The position numbers were made by a program, and so were the translations under genes. The notes beneath the pieces are model-generated. The model saw nothing but the letters and a program-made list of their open reading frames with translations. It made no database searches and was not told the DNA's origin. 64,000 nucleotides of DNA from JBLWXV01 sp048267245 (GTDB lineage Bacteria > Bdellovibrionota > Bacteriovoracia > Bacteriovoracales > Bacteriovoracaceae), in assembly GCA_048267245.1 (NCBI GenBank), contig JBLWXV010000001.1:2108001-2172000 (forward strand), given 5' to 3'. This document shows, piece after piece, positions 7,585-15,902 of the stretch (positions within the stretch are counted from its first letter, which is position 1; every line of letters begins with the position of its first letter).

Positions 7585-10131
7585 CTATAAGGCTATCTCG
7601 ATTACTCCTGGAATGGCCATATCTTGAAGCGTGATCTCTTGAGAATCATCGCCCTGGCGATAGACAAGTCGTGAATACTCATCTGTGCTTTGAATTTCAT
7701 CCTTCTTTTTAAGAAAGATAATCTTGGTTTCATCACCTAAGAGGTTAAAGAAGCGCTCAAAGTTGAGCTTGCCGCGAATGAGCTTGATGAGTTGGTTCTC
7801 ATCATAGCTAAATTGGTCGCGAATAATACTCATGCGCAGGGTATCTTCACCGATGTAGTAGTAAGATTCTTCGAGTGCCTCTTCTTTAACTTCTTCATCA
7901 CAAATTTTAAAGCGCTCTAGATTGTCTTTATATCTCTTGGTTGGCTGCACTTCAATGAGGGCACATGTTGTTGTGCGCGCCTTAAACCCAAAGGCAAGTT
8001 CCTCAGCATACATGAAGCGCGTGCGGTTGCCGTTGGCGTTGTGACCCGCTCCTGTTGAGACGTCGGTGCTAGTCGTGTGAGAGTAGTCATAGCCTGAGCC
8101 ACCACCGATACTAATCCAATCGAGGAAAGGAATAGAGACCTTGGCAGAGACTGAGGCGCCAATATTGTAGCGATAGGAGTCGCTCACGCGCTCGCTATCA
8201 GTCTTAAAGACCTGAAAGCCTACGCCCACGGCCATACGATCTGTGGCCGAATAGACGCGTCGTGGTTGCTCGGTGATTTCGACAACATTCTTAAAAAGAC
8301 GAGTCTTAAAGAGTTTGCTCGGCTCGCGCATACACTCCATCATTCTCATATCAAATGGCTGGCGATAGAGGCGCAGATTTCTTCTTTGATAGTCATTCTT
8401 AGGAAGCACCATGGGCTCTGGCACTAGGGCACATAGCTTTCTCGATGTTTCTGTAGAGAGTTCGCCACTGAGAATATTGGCGCGATCTGCCTCTGTGAGG
8501 GCGAGGAGCGTTTTTTGCTTAATAGCACTTAGTTCTTTAATTTCGTTTGAGCCATCAACTGGTTTTTTGTGAACCATATCAAAGATCTCAGTGCTCTCCA
8601 TATTTCTCCAAGGAGAAATTGGTGGGCGCTTGAACTGCACATCTAAGATTTTATTAAAGCGCTCAACGATGGGGTCGTAGAGACCAAGACCGTCGAGTTT
8701 TTGCTCAGTGGCCACTTTGTCAGTGCTCTCAAGAAATGAATTGAAATTTCTAGACGTAGAGATGAATGGCCCTGAGACCACTGCTGGCTTGAGGTTATCT
8801 GGATCATCAAGACTTTCTAATTTTACGATGGCCATGGTTCTCGTGGCCGCTTTAGGGAGGTCGTAGAAATTAAAGTTGAGATCTACTTGGGTTCTAATAA
8901 GACCATTGTTAACTTCTACTTCTTTTGTGATGCCGGTGAGAAACTCAAAATTATCTTTATTCTCTGTTGTTAAAGAGAGTTGGCCGTTTCTTGGCCACAA
9001 GACCATCAGACTCATTTTAAAGCGACCAGACATGATGCGACGATTGGCCACATCCCCATTGAAGTCGTGGGCCATTTGAATAGAGGGCATCACTTCAATG
9101 AGGTAGCTCTTCACCATAGAGAGTTCTAGGTACTTATTGATTCTAAAGCCATCTGGGTCATTACCCATGTAGTTAAATTTCATGGTGTCTAGATAGAGTT
9201 TACTCTGAGACATGTCTGGAGCTGCTGGTGGTTCACCACGGCGGCACTCCCAGCCATAGAGGCTAGATGTTTGCCATGGATTGATATAGAAGCATGAACT
9301 CCTTTCTTGGCCATCAAATGGGCCACCCACTGCGCGCAGGACTAATTCTTTTTTTATCCAGCGATTTGGAGAGTGTTGTTCGTACTTAGTTGGAACTGGA
9401 ACGAAGATTTGTCCATTGGTTTCACTGCGAACTTCTTGTTCAAAAACTTCCCCTGAGTCTTCATCGGCCACTGAGGCGATAAAGAGCTGACCTGCGAGGG
9501 CCTTGGTTGTGAGGGGAATCATAGTGTTGGCGTTTACTTTTGAGAGAACCGTGGCAAAGCGTGCACCGCCGTCGGCCTTGCCGATAAAACCACCAAATGT
9601 CACCGAGAGGCGCTCGACGCTAAAGCCCTCTGCTTCATCACTTTTTAGTGCAGAGACCTGACCTTCCTGAAAATTAGGATGATCGGCAAGGTTAACAAAT
9701 GAGCCATCCCAAGGGTTGATGGCGTAGGCAATATTAATTTTTTCTCCAGAACTTGTTTCTGTAATTGTTGAATCAAAGCGGTAAAAGCGCTGGGCGGCCT
9801 GATAAGTTAGAGGCACCTTCTTATTAAAGCGCAGACAGCCCGAACCATCTGTAGTGACGTTTTGATTGTCTACGTTAAATGACTTTCCTGGAAGCGATAG
9901 TAAAAGAGCACTGTCCACAAGACAGGCGGCGATAGTAAAGTTCTTATCAGTGGCCACAAGTGGCGAGAGAGCGTCGTTAAATTCGCTCTGACTCCCTTCA
10001 AGAGAGAGCTTATTCAAATGAATCTGTGAGGTGGCCACATTCCCACTCGCTTCATCGTCAACTGTTGCTGAACAGCTGACGAGCAAGGCCGTGAGGCTTA
10101 AGGTCATCCATAGATTTCTAGAAAATGTCAT
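7585..10131 (-). CDS. Large exported lipoprotein of unknown function
   Basis: 848-residue protein with a signal peptide and lipobox LLVSC (Cys20), predicted to be anchored in the outer membrane. I recognise no known domain. The sequence is mixed and mostly beta-like, with a region around residues 230-300 that has several Cys (SSCFYINPWQTSSLYGWECRRG). A Gly/Ser/Tyr-rich segment near 660-700 (ISIGGGSGYDYSHTTSTD) looks like an exposed loop. Its start overlaps the 3' end of the upstream barrel gene by 14 bp and the Kazal lipoprotein follows after 1 bp, so the three are almost certainly cotranscribed and may form one envelope assembly. It could be a surface adhesin or part of an outer-membrane complex; no function is claimed. 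Confidence 0.85.
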   Translation of the reverse strand: MTFSRNLWMTLSLTALLVSCSATVDDEASGNVATSQIHLNKLSLEGSQSEFNDALSPLVATDKNFTIAACLVDSALLLSLPGKSFNVDNQNVTTDGSGCLRFNKKVPLTYQAAQRFYRFDSTITETSSGEKINIAYAINPWDGSFVNLADHPNFQEGQVSALKSDEAEGFSVERLSVTFGGFIGKADGGARFATVLSKVNANTMIPLTTKALAGQLFIASVADEDSGEVFEQEVRSETNGQIFVPVPTKYEQHSPNRWIKKELVLRAVGGPFDGQERSSCFYINPWQTSSLYGWECRRGEPPAAPDMSQSKLYLDTMKFNYMGNDPDGFRINKYLELSMVKSYLIEVMPSIQMAHDFNGDVANRRIMSGRFKMSLMVLWPRNGQLSLTTENKDNFEFLTGITKEVEVNNGLIRTQVDLNFNFYDLPKAATRTMAIVKLESLDDPDNLKPAVVSGPFISTSRNFNSFLESTDKVATEQKLDGLGLYDPIVERFNKILDVQFKRPPISPWRNMESTEIFDMVHKKPVDGSNEIKELSAIKQKTLLALTEADRANILSGELSTETSRKLCALVPEPMVLPKNDYQRRNLRLYRQPFDMRMMECMREPSKLFKTRLFKNVVEITEQPRRVYSATDRMAVGVGFQVFKTDSERVSDSYRYNIGASVSAKVSIPFLDWISIGGGSGYDYSHTTSTDVSTGAGHNANGNRTRFMYAEELAFGFKARTTTCALIEVQPTKRYKDNLERFKICDEEVKEEALEESYYYIGEDTLRMSIIRDQFSYDENQLIKLIRGKLNFERFFNLLGDETKIIFLKKKDEIQSTDEYSRLVYRQGDDSQEITLQDMAIPGVIEIAL

Positions 10132-11248
10132 ACACTCTCCGCAATTCGACCATCATGATGTCTTCGTCCGCTTGAAAAGAAGAGGGGACAATCTCCTCGT
10201 TCTTTATATAGCGGGCCTTGACCAAAAAACTTTCGTCTAGGGTTTTCCATTCAATTTCAATGCCAGAACCCTTCTTATTCGTGCCCCCAAATTTTGTGCT
10301 GCTGTAGTAGGCCGGAATTGAGTCGGCCTCGAGCTCAAATTTGAGGAATTTCAGTGTGGTGGTGCCTGGCCCGTATAAAATAGTGGTGTAGGGGGCCAGT
10401 AAGTAGCCGCTATCTTTGGATTTATCTCTAGCATTATCGTTTACATGGGCCAAATAAGAGACACCTAGCTCGTAATTTTTAAAGACAATTGTCGAAAATT
10501 CAAACATTCCCTCGTAGCCTTTAAAACCAGTGGTAAAACGTGAATTTTCTTTGCCAAGCCCAGAGATGGTATTTCCAAGAAAGCGCGATTCATAGGCCAC
10601 GCCGGTTGAAAGTGAGCTGTAGGCCCAGTGTGAAAAGTGGCTGCGCAGAGAGAAGTGTTCCGGGTGCCATTCAAACTCGGCCGTCTCTTTAAAAAAGCGC
10701 GGCTCACCCTCGTCGACCTTACCTAGTCGTTGGGCGAGGTTGTGATTATTGGGAATACCTTGAAAAGCTGTCACTGCGAGGATGACATTGCCAGGTGCCA
10801 CTGAAAGCCTTTCATTAAATCCGATAAATGGTGAATCCCCCTTAAATAATTCATTTTCATGAACTCGCCCGCTGATTGCGCCGGCATCAAGGCTTAGAAA
10901 ACTCCAAGGGCGATAGTTAACCAGGGCCTCTTTTAAGGAGAGTCGACTCGCAGGTTCGTAGGGATTAGTCTCGTACACACTTTGAGTCGAGCCCGTCTCT
11001 AGGATGGCACTGACATCTGCTTTGAGGATGAGGCCTTCAAGTAGAGTGTGCTCGCCTTTGAAATTGGTGACAAAACCAACTGTGGTGGTCTTATTGAGAT
11101 CACTGGTAATCTTCTCCGAGCTCAGTCCTATTCCTACCTTTAAAGTCGTAGAGGGGCCTGGCCTTTGGGCAGACGGGAGATTCTGGGCCTGAGTGCTCAG
11201 TCCAGCAGTGAGAGAGAAAAGTAGGGCAAACTTGTTTATTCGTTTCAT
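10118..11248 (-). CDS. Predicted outer-membrane beta-barrel protein
   Basis: 376-residue protein with a Sec signal peptide (about residues 1-21, ending …GLSTQA-Q). It continues with alternating amphipathic strands and aromatic girdles (for example LKADVSAILETGSTQ, WHPEHFSLRSHFSHWAYSSL) and ends with the aromatic-terminated strand MVELRRVYDIF, typical of outer-membrane barrels recognised by BAM. AGGTGA precedes the ATG. It is the first gene of the operon with the large lipoprotein and the Kazal lipoprotein. No specific porin or transporter family is recognised. Homologues in predatory bacteria would be expected, but this is inference. Confidence 0.75.
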   Translation of the reverse strand: MKRINKFALLFSLTAGLSTQAQNLPSAQRPGPSTTLKVGIGLSSEKITSDLNKTTTVGFVTNFKGEHTLLEGLILKADVSAILETGSTQSVYETNPYEPASRLSLKEALVNYRPWSFLSLDAGAISGRVHENELFKGDSPFIGFNERLSVAPGNVILAVTAFQGIPNNHNLAQRLGKVDEGEPRFFKETAEFEWHPEHFSLRSHFSHWAYSSLSTGVAYESRFLGNTISGLGKENSRFTTGFKGYEGMFEFSTIVFKNYELGVSYLAHVNDNARDKSKDSGYLLAPYTTILYGPGTTTLKFLKFELEADSIPAYYSSTKFGGTNKKGSGIEIEWKTLDESFLVKARYIKNEEIVPSSFQADEDIMMVELRRVYDIF

Positions 11249-11328
11249 CTAATGTCACCTAGTAGGGATACTAATACCAAAAAAGGTTGTCGCATGGCGA
11301 AAACCCTGTAGTATTTACTTATATAAGT

Positions 11329-11343
11329 GATTAATTTTTAATC
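11329..11343. promoter_or_regulatory. Perfect short palindrome in a divergent intergenic region
   Basis: GATTAA-TTT-TTAATC (6-bp arms) lies between the barrel/lipoprotein operon (minus) and the Ppx/GppA-like lipoprotein gene (plus), in AT-rich sequence. It is a candidate operator or part of a promoter region. No matching regulator gene is in the window. Confidence 0.3.
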
Positions 11344-11428
11344 ATAATTACCTGCTTAGCTATTGTTTTTTCATCAGGTGCTCAGATGGCGTCTAGAGAA
11401 TAAACAAATTTTTCTTTGTGGAGAGTTC

Positions 11429-12472
11429 ATGGTTCTAGTCATCAATCGCCTTGCGATCATCGCGCTTTGCTTTCTCATTTCAAGTTGCTCCTTTTCCCTA
11501 GGTCGCAATACCTGTGTTCAAGAAATTCGCGGCGCCCTCGACATAGGCTCGGGTTCTACTAAGGCCGTGGCGGTGGAGATCAACACTTGTAGTGATTCTT
11601 TCACTAAAGTTATCTGGGAGGATTCGCGCGCCCTTGCCCTTAAAGAAGATCTCTTAAAGCACAACAAGCTCTCTGAGAAAATCTATGGCGAGGCCAAGCT
11701 TGTGTTGTCAGAATTAGTGCAGGAATTAAAAAAGCAAGGGGCCATTCATATCAGTGGCGTTGCTACCATGGCGATGAGACAGGCCCCGAACGGGCGCGAG
11801 TTTCTTCGCTCTCTCTCGGGTGAACTAAAAATTCCTCTGCGAGTAATCACTCAAGAAGAAGAGGCCGCTCTTGGCGCAGTTTCTGCGCGAACTCTGAGAC
11901 CCGATGTGGTGAGTGACGTCATATGGGATATTGGTGGTGCGAGTGCGCAGTGGGTATTTAAGACAAATTCAAAAACCGACTTTGTTCTTAGTGACCTGGC
12001 AAGCGTGAGTTTTAAAGATCTTCTCTTAAAGAATATGAAAAGATCGACAAGTACACCCAATCCGCTTGGCAGAGATGGGCTAGCAAAGGCCGAAATTCTG
12101 GCCATGTCTGTGACTAGACAATTTCCAACCAAACTCTCTGAATCTATTCAAAAGAGTTCAGGTCTGGTTTTGGGCGTAGGAGGTGTTCATCGCTTTAGCG
12201 TGCTTGGAAATTTAGTAAAGCTTGGGCTCATCCCAGAAAAAGCTCAGGGCTATGAAGTCCCCAATCTTGAAGCGGCAATCAAGGCGCGCTACCTTTTAGA
12301 TGATAGCGAAATTGGAGGGGACTTCGCCGCTACAGATGTTACAAATCTCGTGCTGGTCTATACTCAAATGAAAGCCTTGGGGATTTCAAGGGTTGAAGTG
12401 GCCAAGGGTAATCTCGCACTGGGACTCGTGGTGCACGATTTGCTGAAGGATCATGGGGCCAATGATCTTTGA
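11429..12472 (+). CDS. Ppx/GppA phosphatase-family lipoprotein
   Basis: About 347 residues. The start was set at the ATG at 11429, with GGAGAG 6 bp upstream, because it begins a lipoprotein signal (IIALCFLISSC). The mature part is an ASKHA-fold Ppx/GppA protein: phosphate-1 loop GALDIGSGSTKAVAVEI, EEEAALGAVSA in the middle, phosphate-2 loop VIWDIGGASAQWVF, and VLGVGGVHRF near the C-terminal side of the fold. Family members hydrolyse polyphosphate or pppGpp in the cytoplasm. A lipid-anchored exported version is odd and should face the periplasm or outside. The residues needed for phosphate loops are present, so it may be an active extracytoplasmic polyphosphatase or nucleotide phosphatase; the substrate is unknown. 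Confidence 0.82.
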   Translation: MVLVINRLAIIALCFLISSCSFSLGRNTCVQEIRGALDIGSGSTKAVAVEINTCSDSFTKVIWEDSRALALKEDLLKHNKLSEKIYGEAKLVLSELVQELKKQGAIHISGVATMAMRQAPNGREFLRSLSGELKIPLRVITQEEEAALGAVSARTLRPDVVSDVIWDIGGASAQWVFKTNSKTDFVLSDLASVSFKDLLLKNMKRSTSTPNPLGRDGLAKAEILAMSVTRQFPTKLSESIQKSSGLVLGVGGVHRFSVLGNLVKLGLIPEKAQGYEVPNLEAAIKARYLLDDSEIGGDFAATDVTNLVLVYTQMKALGISRVEVAKGNLALGLVVHDLLKDHGANDL

Positions 12473-12520
12473 TGAGCATTTTTAATCTGTGAATTTGCTG
12501 GAATTGAGAGAAGTAAAGAT

Positions 12521-12597
12521 TGGTGGCTTGAGGCAGAGTCGAACTGCCGACCTATGGGTTATGAATCCATCGCTCTCACCAACTGAGCTACCAAGCC
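12521..12597 (-). tRNA. tRNA with CAU anticodon (probably elongator tRNA-Met)
   Basis: Reverse strand reads GGCTTGG…TCAAGCC-A-CCA: a 7-bp acceptor stem with one G·U, an encoded CCA, D-loop AGCTCAGTTGG, anticodon loop TTCATAA and T-loop TTCGACT. The G1-C72 pair rules out initiator tRNA. The CAU anticodon is shared by elongator Met and the TilS-modified Ile2 tRNA. Positions U4-A69 resemble Met, but the neighbouring tilS gene leaves some doubt. The anticodon stem has an A·C mismatch at its loop end. Confidence 0.93.
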
Positions 12598-12671
12598 ATC
12601 ATATCTTTAAAAGAAGATGAGAATATAGGGTATAGGCCAGTCAATCGTCAAGAGTTCTGTTACGGTTATTT

Positions 12672-13865
12672 ATGGAAAAAACCTACTCATTCCAAAAACT
12701 TGCGGATTTTGTCTGGGGCTTTGCGACCAAACAGAGTCTCTTTGGCCCAGGCAGTGATCTGGCCATTGGCCTAAGCGGCGGGGCCGATTCGAGATTGCTC
12801 TTAGAGCTTGCCTACTACTGGCGTGAGCAGGGAATGATTAGTGGACTTCGCGCCCTTCACTATAATCACCGCGTGCGGGCTCGCGCCGATCTTGATGCTG
12901 AGTTTGTAAAAAAGCTCGCGGCTTCATTAGACGTAGAACTCATTATAGGTGCTCCTGAAATTAAACCTGAAGTTAAGAGTGAGGATTATCTCAGAGAGCT
13001 TCGCTATGATTTCTTTAAACACAATTTAAAGCGGGGCGAATTGCTTTTGTTAGGCCATCACCTGGACGATTCCTTTGAGTGGAGTCTGCGCCAATTGGTG
13101 CGCACGAGTAAACCAGAGTCTATTCTTGGAATACCTAATAAGAGTGGTCGCGTGAGAAGGCCCCTGATGTGCTTGTCGCGAGCTCAAATTGAGTACGCCA
13201 GCGAACTCTTTGAACTAGAGCACTGCCATGATGAAAGCAATGACGATTTGGCCTTTGAGAGAAATTATCTGCGTCATGAAGTCGTTCCTAAGCTCAGGGT
13301 GGTTGGGCCTTCACTGTTAAAAAATTATGTGAGAAGAAATAATGAACTCGCCAAGCGCTTTGGTCTCTCATCTCTAAATCAAAGTAGAGCAAATTCGTCT
13401 CATGAATATATTCTCAAGAAGTGGCCAAACTCACCGGTCTACTACCTCACTTGGAGTAATGATCTTCGGCTTGGAAATTGTGAGGCAGTGATTCGAGAGG
13501 CCTTGGGACTACTCTCTGTGAAGAAGCGCGGCATGTGGCGCGAGCAAATCGAGCGCCTGATTGAGAGTGTGGATAAGAAGTGGGCCGGCCCATTTTCGTT
13601 TTCTGGTGGTGTGCGGGCAATTGTAACCCCAGGTCGAATTACCTTTTATCCCCAAAGCTTTGAAGCTCAATTGGTGCTCATGGTCCAAGAGGGAGGGGAG
13701 GCCGGGCCCAATTGGCTCTTTACTTCGCCCAGTAGCGCTGTCCCAAAAATACCAGCTTCGCATATCCTATCTAAATGGTTTGGTAATTCTCGCCAAGAGA
13801 CACTCATGACAATTGAGCAACTTCCCAAGCTGCGCGGCCAACTGAGTGCGAAGAAACACCTCTAA
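12672..13865 (+). CDS. tilS: tRNA(Ile)-lysidine synthetase
   Basis: 397-residue PP-loop ATPase that converts C34 of the CAU-anticodon tRNA-Ile2 to lysidine, changing its decoding from AUG to AUA; cytoplasmic and essential in most bacteria. The N-terminal SGGADS motif (residues 35-40) is the PP-loop, followed by ALHYNHRVRARADLDAEF, LLGHHLDDSFEW and RRPLMCLSRAQIEYA, all typical of TilS. The C-terminal ~150 residues are divergent, as usual in the family. It lies divergently from the CAU-anticodon tRNA about 75 bp away, a striking juxtaposition. It is followed after 113 bp by ftsH, the common tilS-ftsH order. Confidence 0.93.
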   Translation: MEKTYSFQKLADFVWGFATKQSLFGPGSDLAIGLSGGADSRLLLELAYYWREQGMISGLRALHYNHRVRARADLDAEFVKKLAASLDVELIIGAPEIKPEVKSEDYLRELRYDFFKHNLKRGELLLLGHHLDDSFEWSLRQLVRTSKPESILGIPNKSGRVRRPLMCLSRAQIEYASELFELEHCHDESNDDLAFERNYLRHEVVPKLRVVGPSLLKNYVRRNNELAKRFGLSSLNQSRANSSHEYILKKWPNSPVYYLTWSNDLRLGNCEAVIREALGLLSVKKRGMWREQIERLIESVDKKWAGPFSFSGGVRAIVTPGRITFYPQSFEAQLVLMVQEGGEAGPNWLFTSPSSAVPKIPASHILSKWFGNSRQETLMTIEQLPKLRGQLSAKKHL

Positions 13866-13901
13866 ATGGTAGTGCATGCCCCCAGACGGCCTTAATGGTT
13901 C

Positions 13902-13929
13902 TTGATTCTTGATCTGGGACGGGTACAAT
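13902..13929 (+). promoter_or_regulatory. Candidate sigma-70 promoter of ftsH-folP
   Basis: TTGATT (-35, 13902-13907) and TACAAT (-10, 13924-13929) with a 16-bp spacer, about 50 bp upstream of the ftsH start in the tilS-ftsH gap. Confidence 0.5.
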
Positions 13930-13937
13930 AGGAAATC

Positions 13938-13974
13938 GGCGCAGATCACCTTTTAGCGCCTTTAGGTGAAGGAG
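13938..13974 (+). promoter_or_regulatory. Possible pseudoknot / alternative hairpins at the ftsH ribosome binding site
   Basis: Two interleaved stems precede the ftsH start: GGCGC/GCGCC (13938-13942 with 13956-13960) and TCACCT/AGGTGA (13946-13951 with 13964-13969). The second abuts the Shine-Dalgarno GGAG (13971-13974). They can form an H-type pseudoknot or two separate hairpins with different access to the ribosome site. Confidence 0.35.
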
Positions 13975-13978
13975 TACT

Positions 13979-15901
13979 ATGAAGCCTCAACAAAAGACAC
14001 TCACACTATGGGTTGTTGTCATCCTTATGATGGCCCTCATCGCCAAAGTGGCCCACGAAGACAGTCTTAAAAGCACAAAAATTTTCTATCCCGATTTCAT
14101 TAAATATGTCGAAGAAGGGAAAGTTGCCGAAGTTACTTTCAAAGGTAAATCAACAATTGTTGGCAAATTTGCCGAGGGTTTTCTTCCCGATAAAGCTCAG
14201 GATCGCAACTTCATGCTCACGGGCAATACTGGCGACGAAACTTTTAAAATTCTGCGCACCAACGGTTTGACTCCCAAGTATCAAGAAGAAGAGCAACAAA
14301 ACCTCTTCACTTCGCTACTTATTAATTGGGGACCAATGATTCTTCTCATTGTGATCTTCTATTTTTTCCTGCGCCAAATTCAGGCCGGCGGTGGCAAGGC
14401 GATGAGCTTTGGCAAAAGCAAAGCGCGCATGCTCAACGCCCACGAAAAGAAAGTAGTCTTCTCTGATGTTTCGGGTGTGGAAGAGGCCAAGGAAGAGTTG
14501 GTTGAAGTTGTCGACTTTCTTAAAGATCCAAAGAAGTACACTCAACTGGGTGGCAAAATTCCTAAAGGGGTCATCCTGGTAGGTCCTCCAGGCACTGGTA
14601 AGACTCTTCTTGCCCGCGCCGTTGCTGGTGAAGCCGATGTTCCTTTCTTTTCAATTTCTGGTTCAGACTTTGTTGAGATGTTCGTGGGTGTAGGTGCTAG
14701 TCGCGTGCGCGACCTCTTTGAGCAAGGAAAGAAGCACGCTCCTTGTATTATCTTTATTGACGAAATCGATGCCGTTGGTCGCCACCGCGGAACTGGCATG
14801 GGTGGCGGACACGATGAGCGCGAGCAAACACTCAACCAGCTCCTCGTTGAGATGGACGGTTTTGAAAGTAATGAAGGTGTGATCCTCATTGCGGCCACCA
14901 ACCGCATTGACGTATTAGATCCGGCCCTTCTGCGCCCCGGTCGCTTTGATCGCCGTGTAACGGTTGGACCTCCAGATGTGCGCGGACGACTTGGTATTCT
15001 TAAAGTTCACAGTAGAAAGACGCCGCTTGATTCAGGTGTTGATCTAGAAATGATTGCCAAGGGAACTCCTGGATTTACTGGTGCTGACCTAGCTAACCTA
15101 GTTAACGAAGCGGCCCTTAATGCCGCCAGACTCAATAAGAAGAAGCTTCAAATGGTCGACTTTGAAATGGCCAAAGACAAAGTTCTTATGGGGCCTGAGC
15201 GTCGCTCAATGGTCATTAGTGACCGCGAGAAGAGACTCACGGCTTACCACGAAGCAGGCCACACCATTGTGGGGATGAATCTTCCTCACACTGACCCAAT
15301 TCACAAAGTATCTATTATGCCTCGTGGGGGAGCTCTCGGTGTGACTCAAACTCTTCCCGATGAAGAGCATCTCTCACTTACCAATGAGCGCGCTGAGAAC
15401 TTCATCGCCTTTTTGATGGGTGGTCGTTGCGCTGAAGAATTAATTTTCGGTGAAGTCACTAACGGTGCTTCAAATGATATTGAGCGCGCCACTAGTCTTG
15501 CTCACAATATGGTTTGTGCTTGGGGCATGAGTGGGAAAATGGGTCCGCGCAACTACTCGCGACCAGGTGCCAACCCTTGGGGAGGTCGCCCGGGTGAATC
15601 AGTTGATTACTCGGAACTCACTGCTCAGGAAATTGATTCTGAAATTAAAGAAATTATTGATCGCAATCACCGTCAGGCCATCAATATTCTCAAAGAACAC
15701 CGCGAGGCCCTTGAGAGACTCTCAGAAGCTCTCATGATTTGGGAAACTCTCGATATCAAGCAGGTTCAGATGATTGTTGATGGTAAAGATATTGGGCAGC
15801 CAAATTTAAAAGCTGCGGCCAATGAGTCTGAAGCTTCAAATAAGCGCGAAGAAATGGGCGGCAAGATTCCAGGCCTTGGAAGTGGCCCCGTCACAGCTTA
15901 G
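13979..15901 (+). CDS. ftsH: ATP-dependent zinc metalloprotease FtsH
   Basis: 640-residue membrane-anchored AAA+ protease that extracts and degrades membrane and short-lived cytosolic proteins as a hexamer. Transmembrane segments lie at about residues 8-24 and 112-132, flanking a small periplasmic domain. The AAA domain has Walker A GPPGTGKT (202-209), Walker B IIFIDEIDAVGR and the second region of homology NRIDVLDPALLRPGRFDRR. The peptidase carries the zinc motif HEAGH (424-428). Start ATG with GGAGT 5 bp upstream. It probably forms an operon with folP, which starts 1 bp after its stop, as in many bacteria. Confidence 0.98.
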   Translation: MKPQQKTLTLWVVVILMMALIAKVAHEDSLKSTKIFYPDFIKYVEEGKVAEVTFKGKSTIVGKFAEGFLPDKAQDRNFMLTGNTGDETFKILRTNGLTPKYQEEEQQNLFTSLLINWGPMILLIVIFYFFLRQIQAGGGKAMSFGKSKARMLNAHEKKVVFSDVSGVEEAKEELVEVVDFLKDPKKYTQLGGKIPKGVILVGPPGTGKTLLARAVAGEADVPFFSISGSDFVEMFVGVGASRVRDLFEQGKKHAPCIIFIDEIDAVGRHRGTGMGGGHDEREQTLNQLLVEMDGFESNEGVILIAATNRIDVLDPALLRPGRFDRRVTVGPPDVRGRLGILKVHSRKTPLDSGVDLEMIAKGTPGFTGADLANLVNEAALNAARLNKKKLQMVDFEMAKDKVLMGPERRSMVISDREKRLTAYHEAGHTIVGMNLPHTDPIHKVSIMPRGGALGVTQTLPDEEHLSLTNERAENFIAFLMGGRCAEELIFGEVTNGASNDIERATSLAHNMVCAWGMSGKMGPRNYSRPGANPWGGRPGESVDYSELTAQEIDSEIKEIIDRNHRQAINILKEHREALERLSEALMIWETLDIKQVQMIVDGKDIGQPNLKAAANESEASNKREEMGGKIPGLGSGPVTA

Positions 15902-15902
15902 T

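Noticed and set aside
15822..15902. Longer N-terminus for folP
   Set aside because: It is inside ftsH in another frame; the GTG at 15903 gives the usual DHPS length and start.
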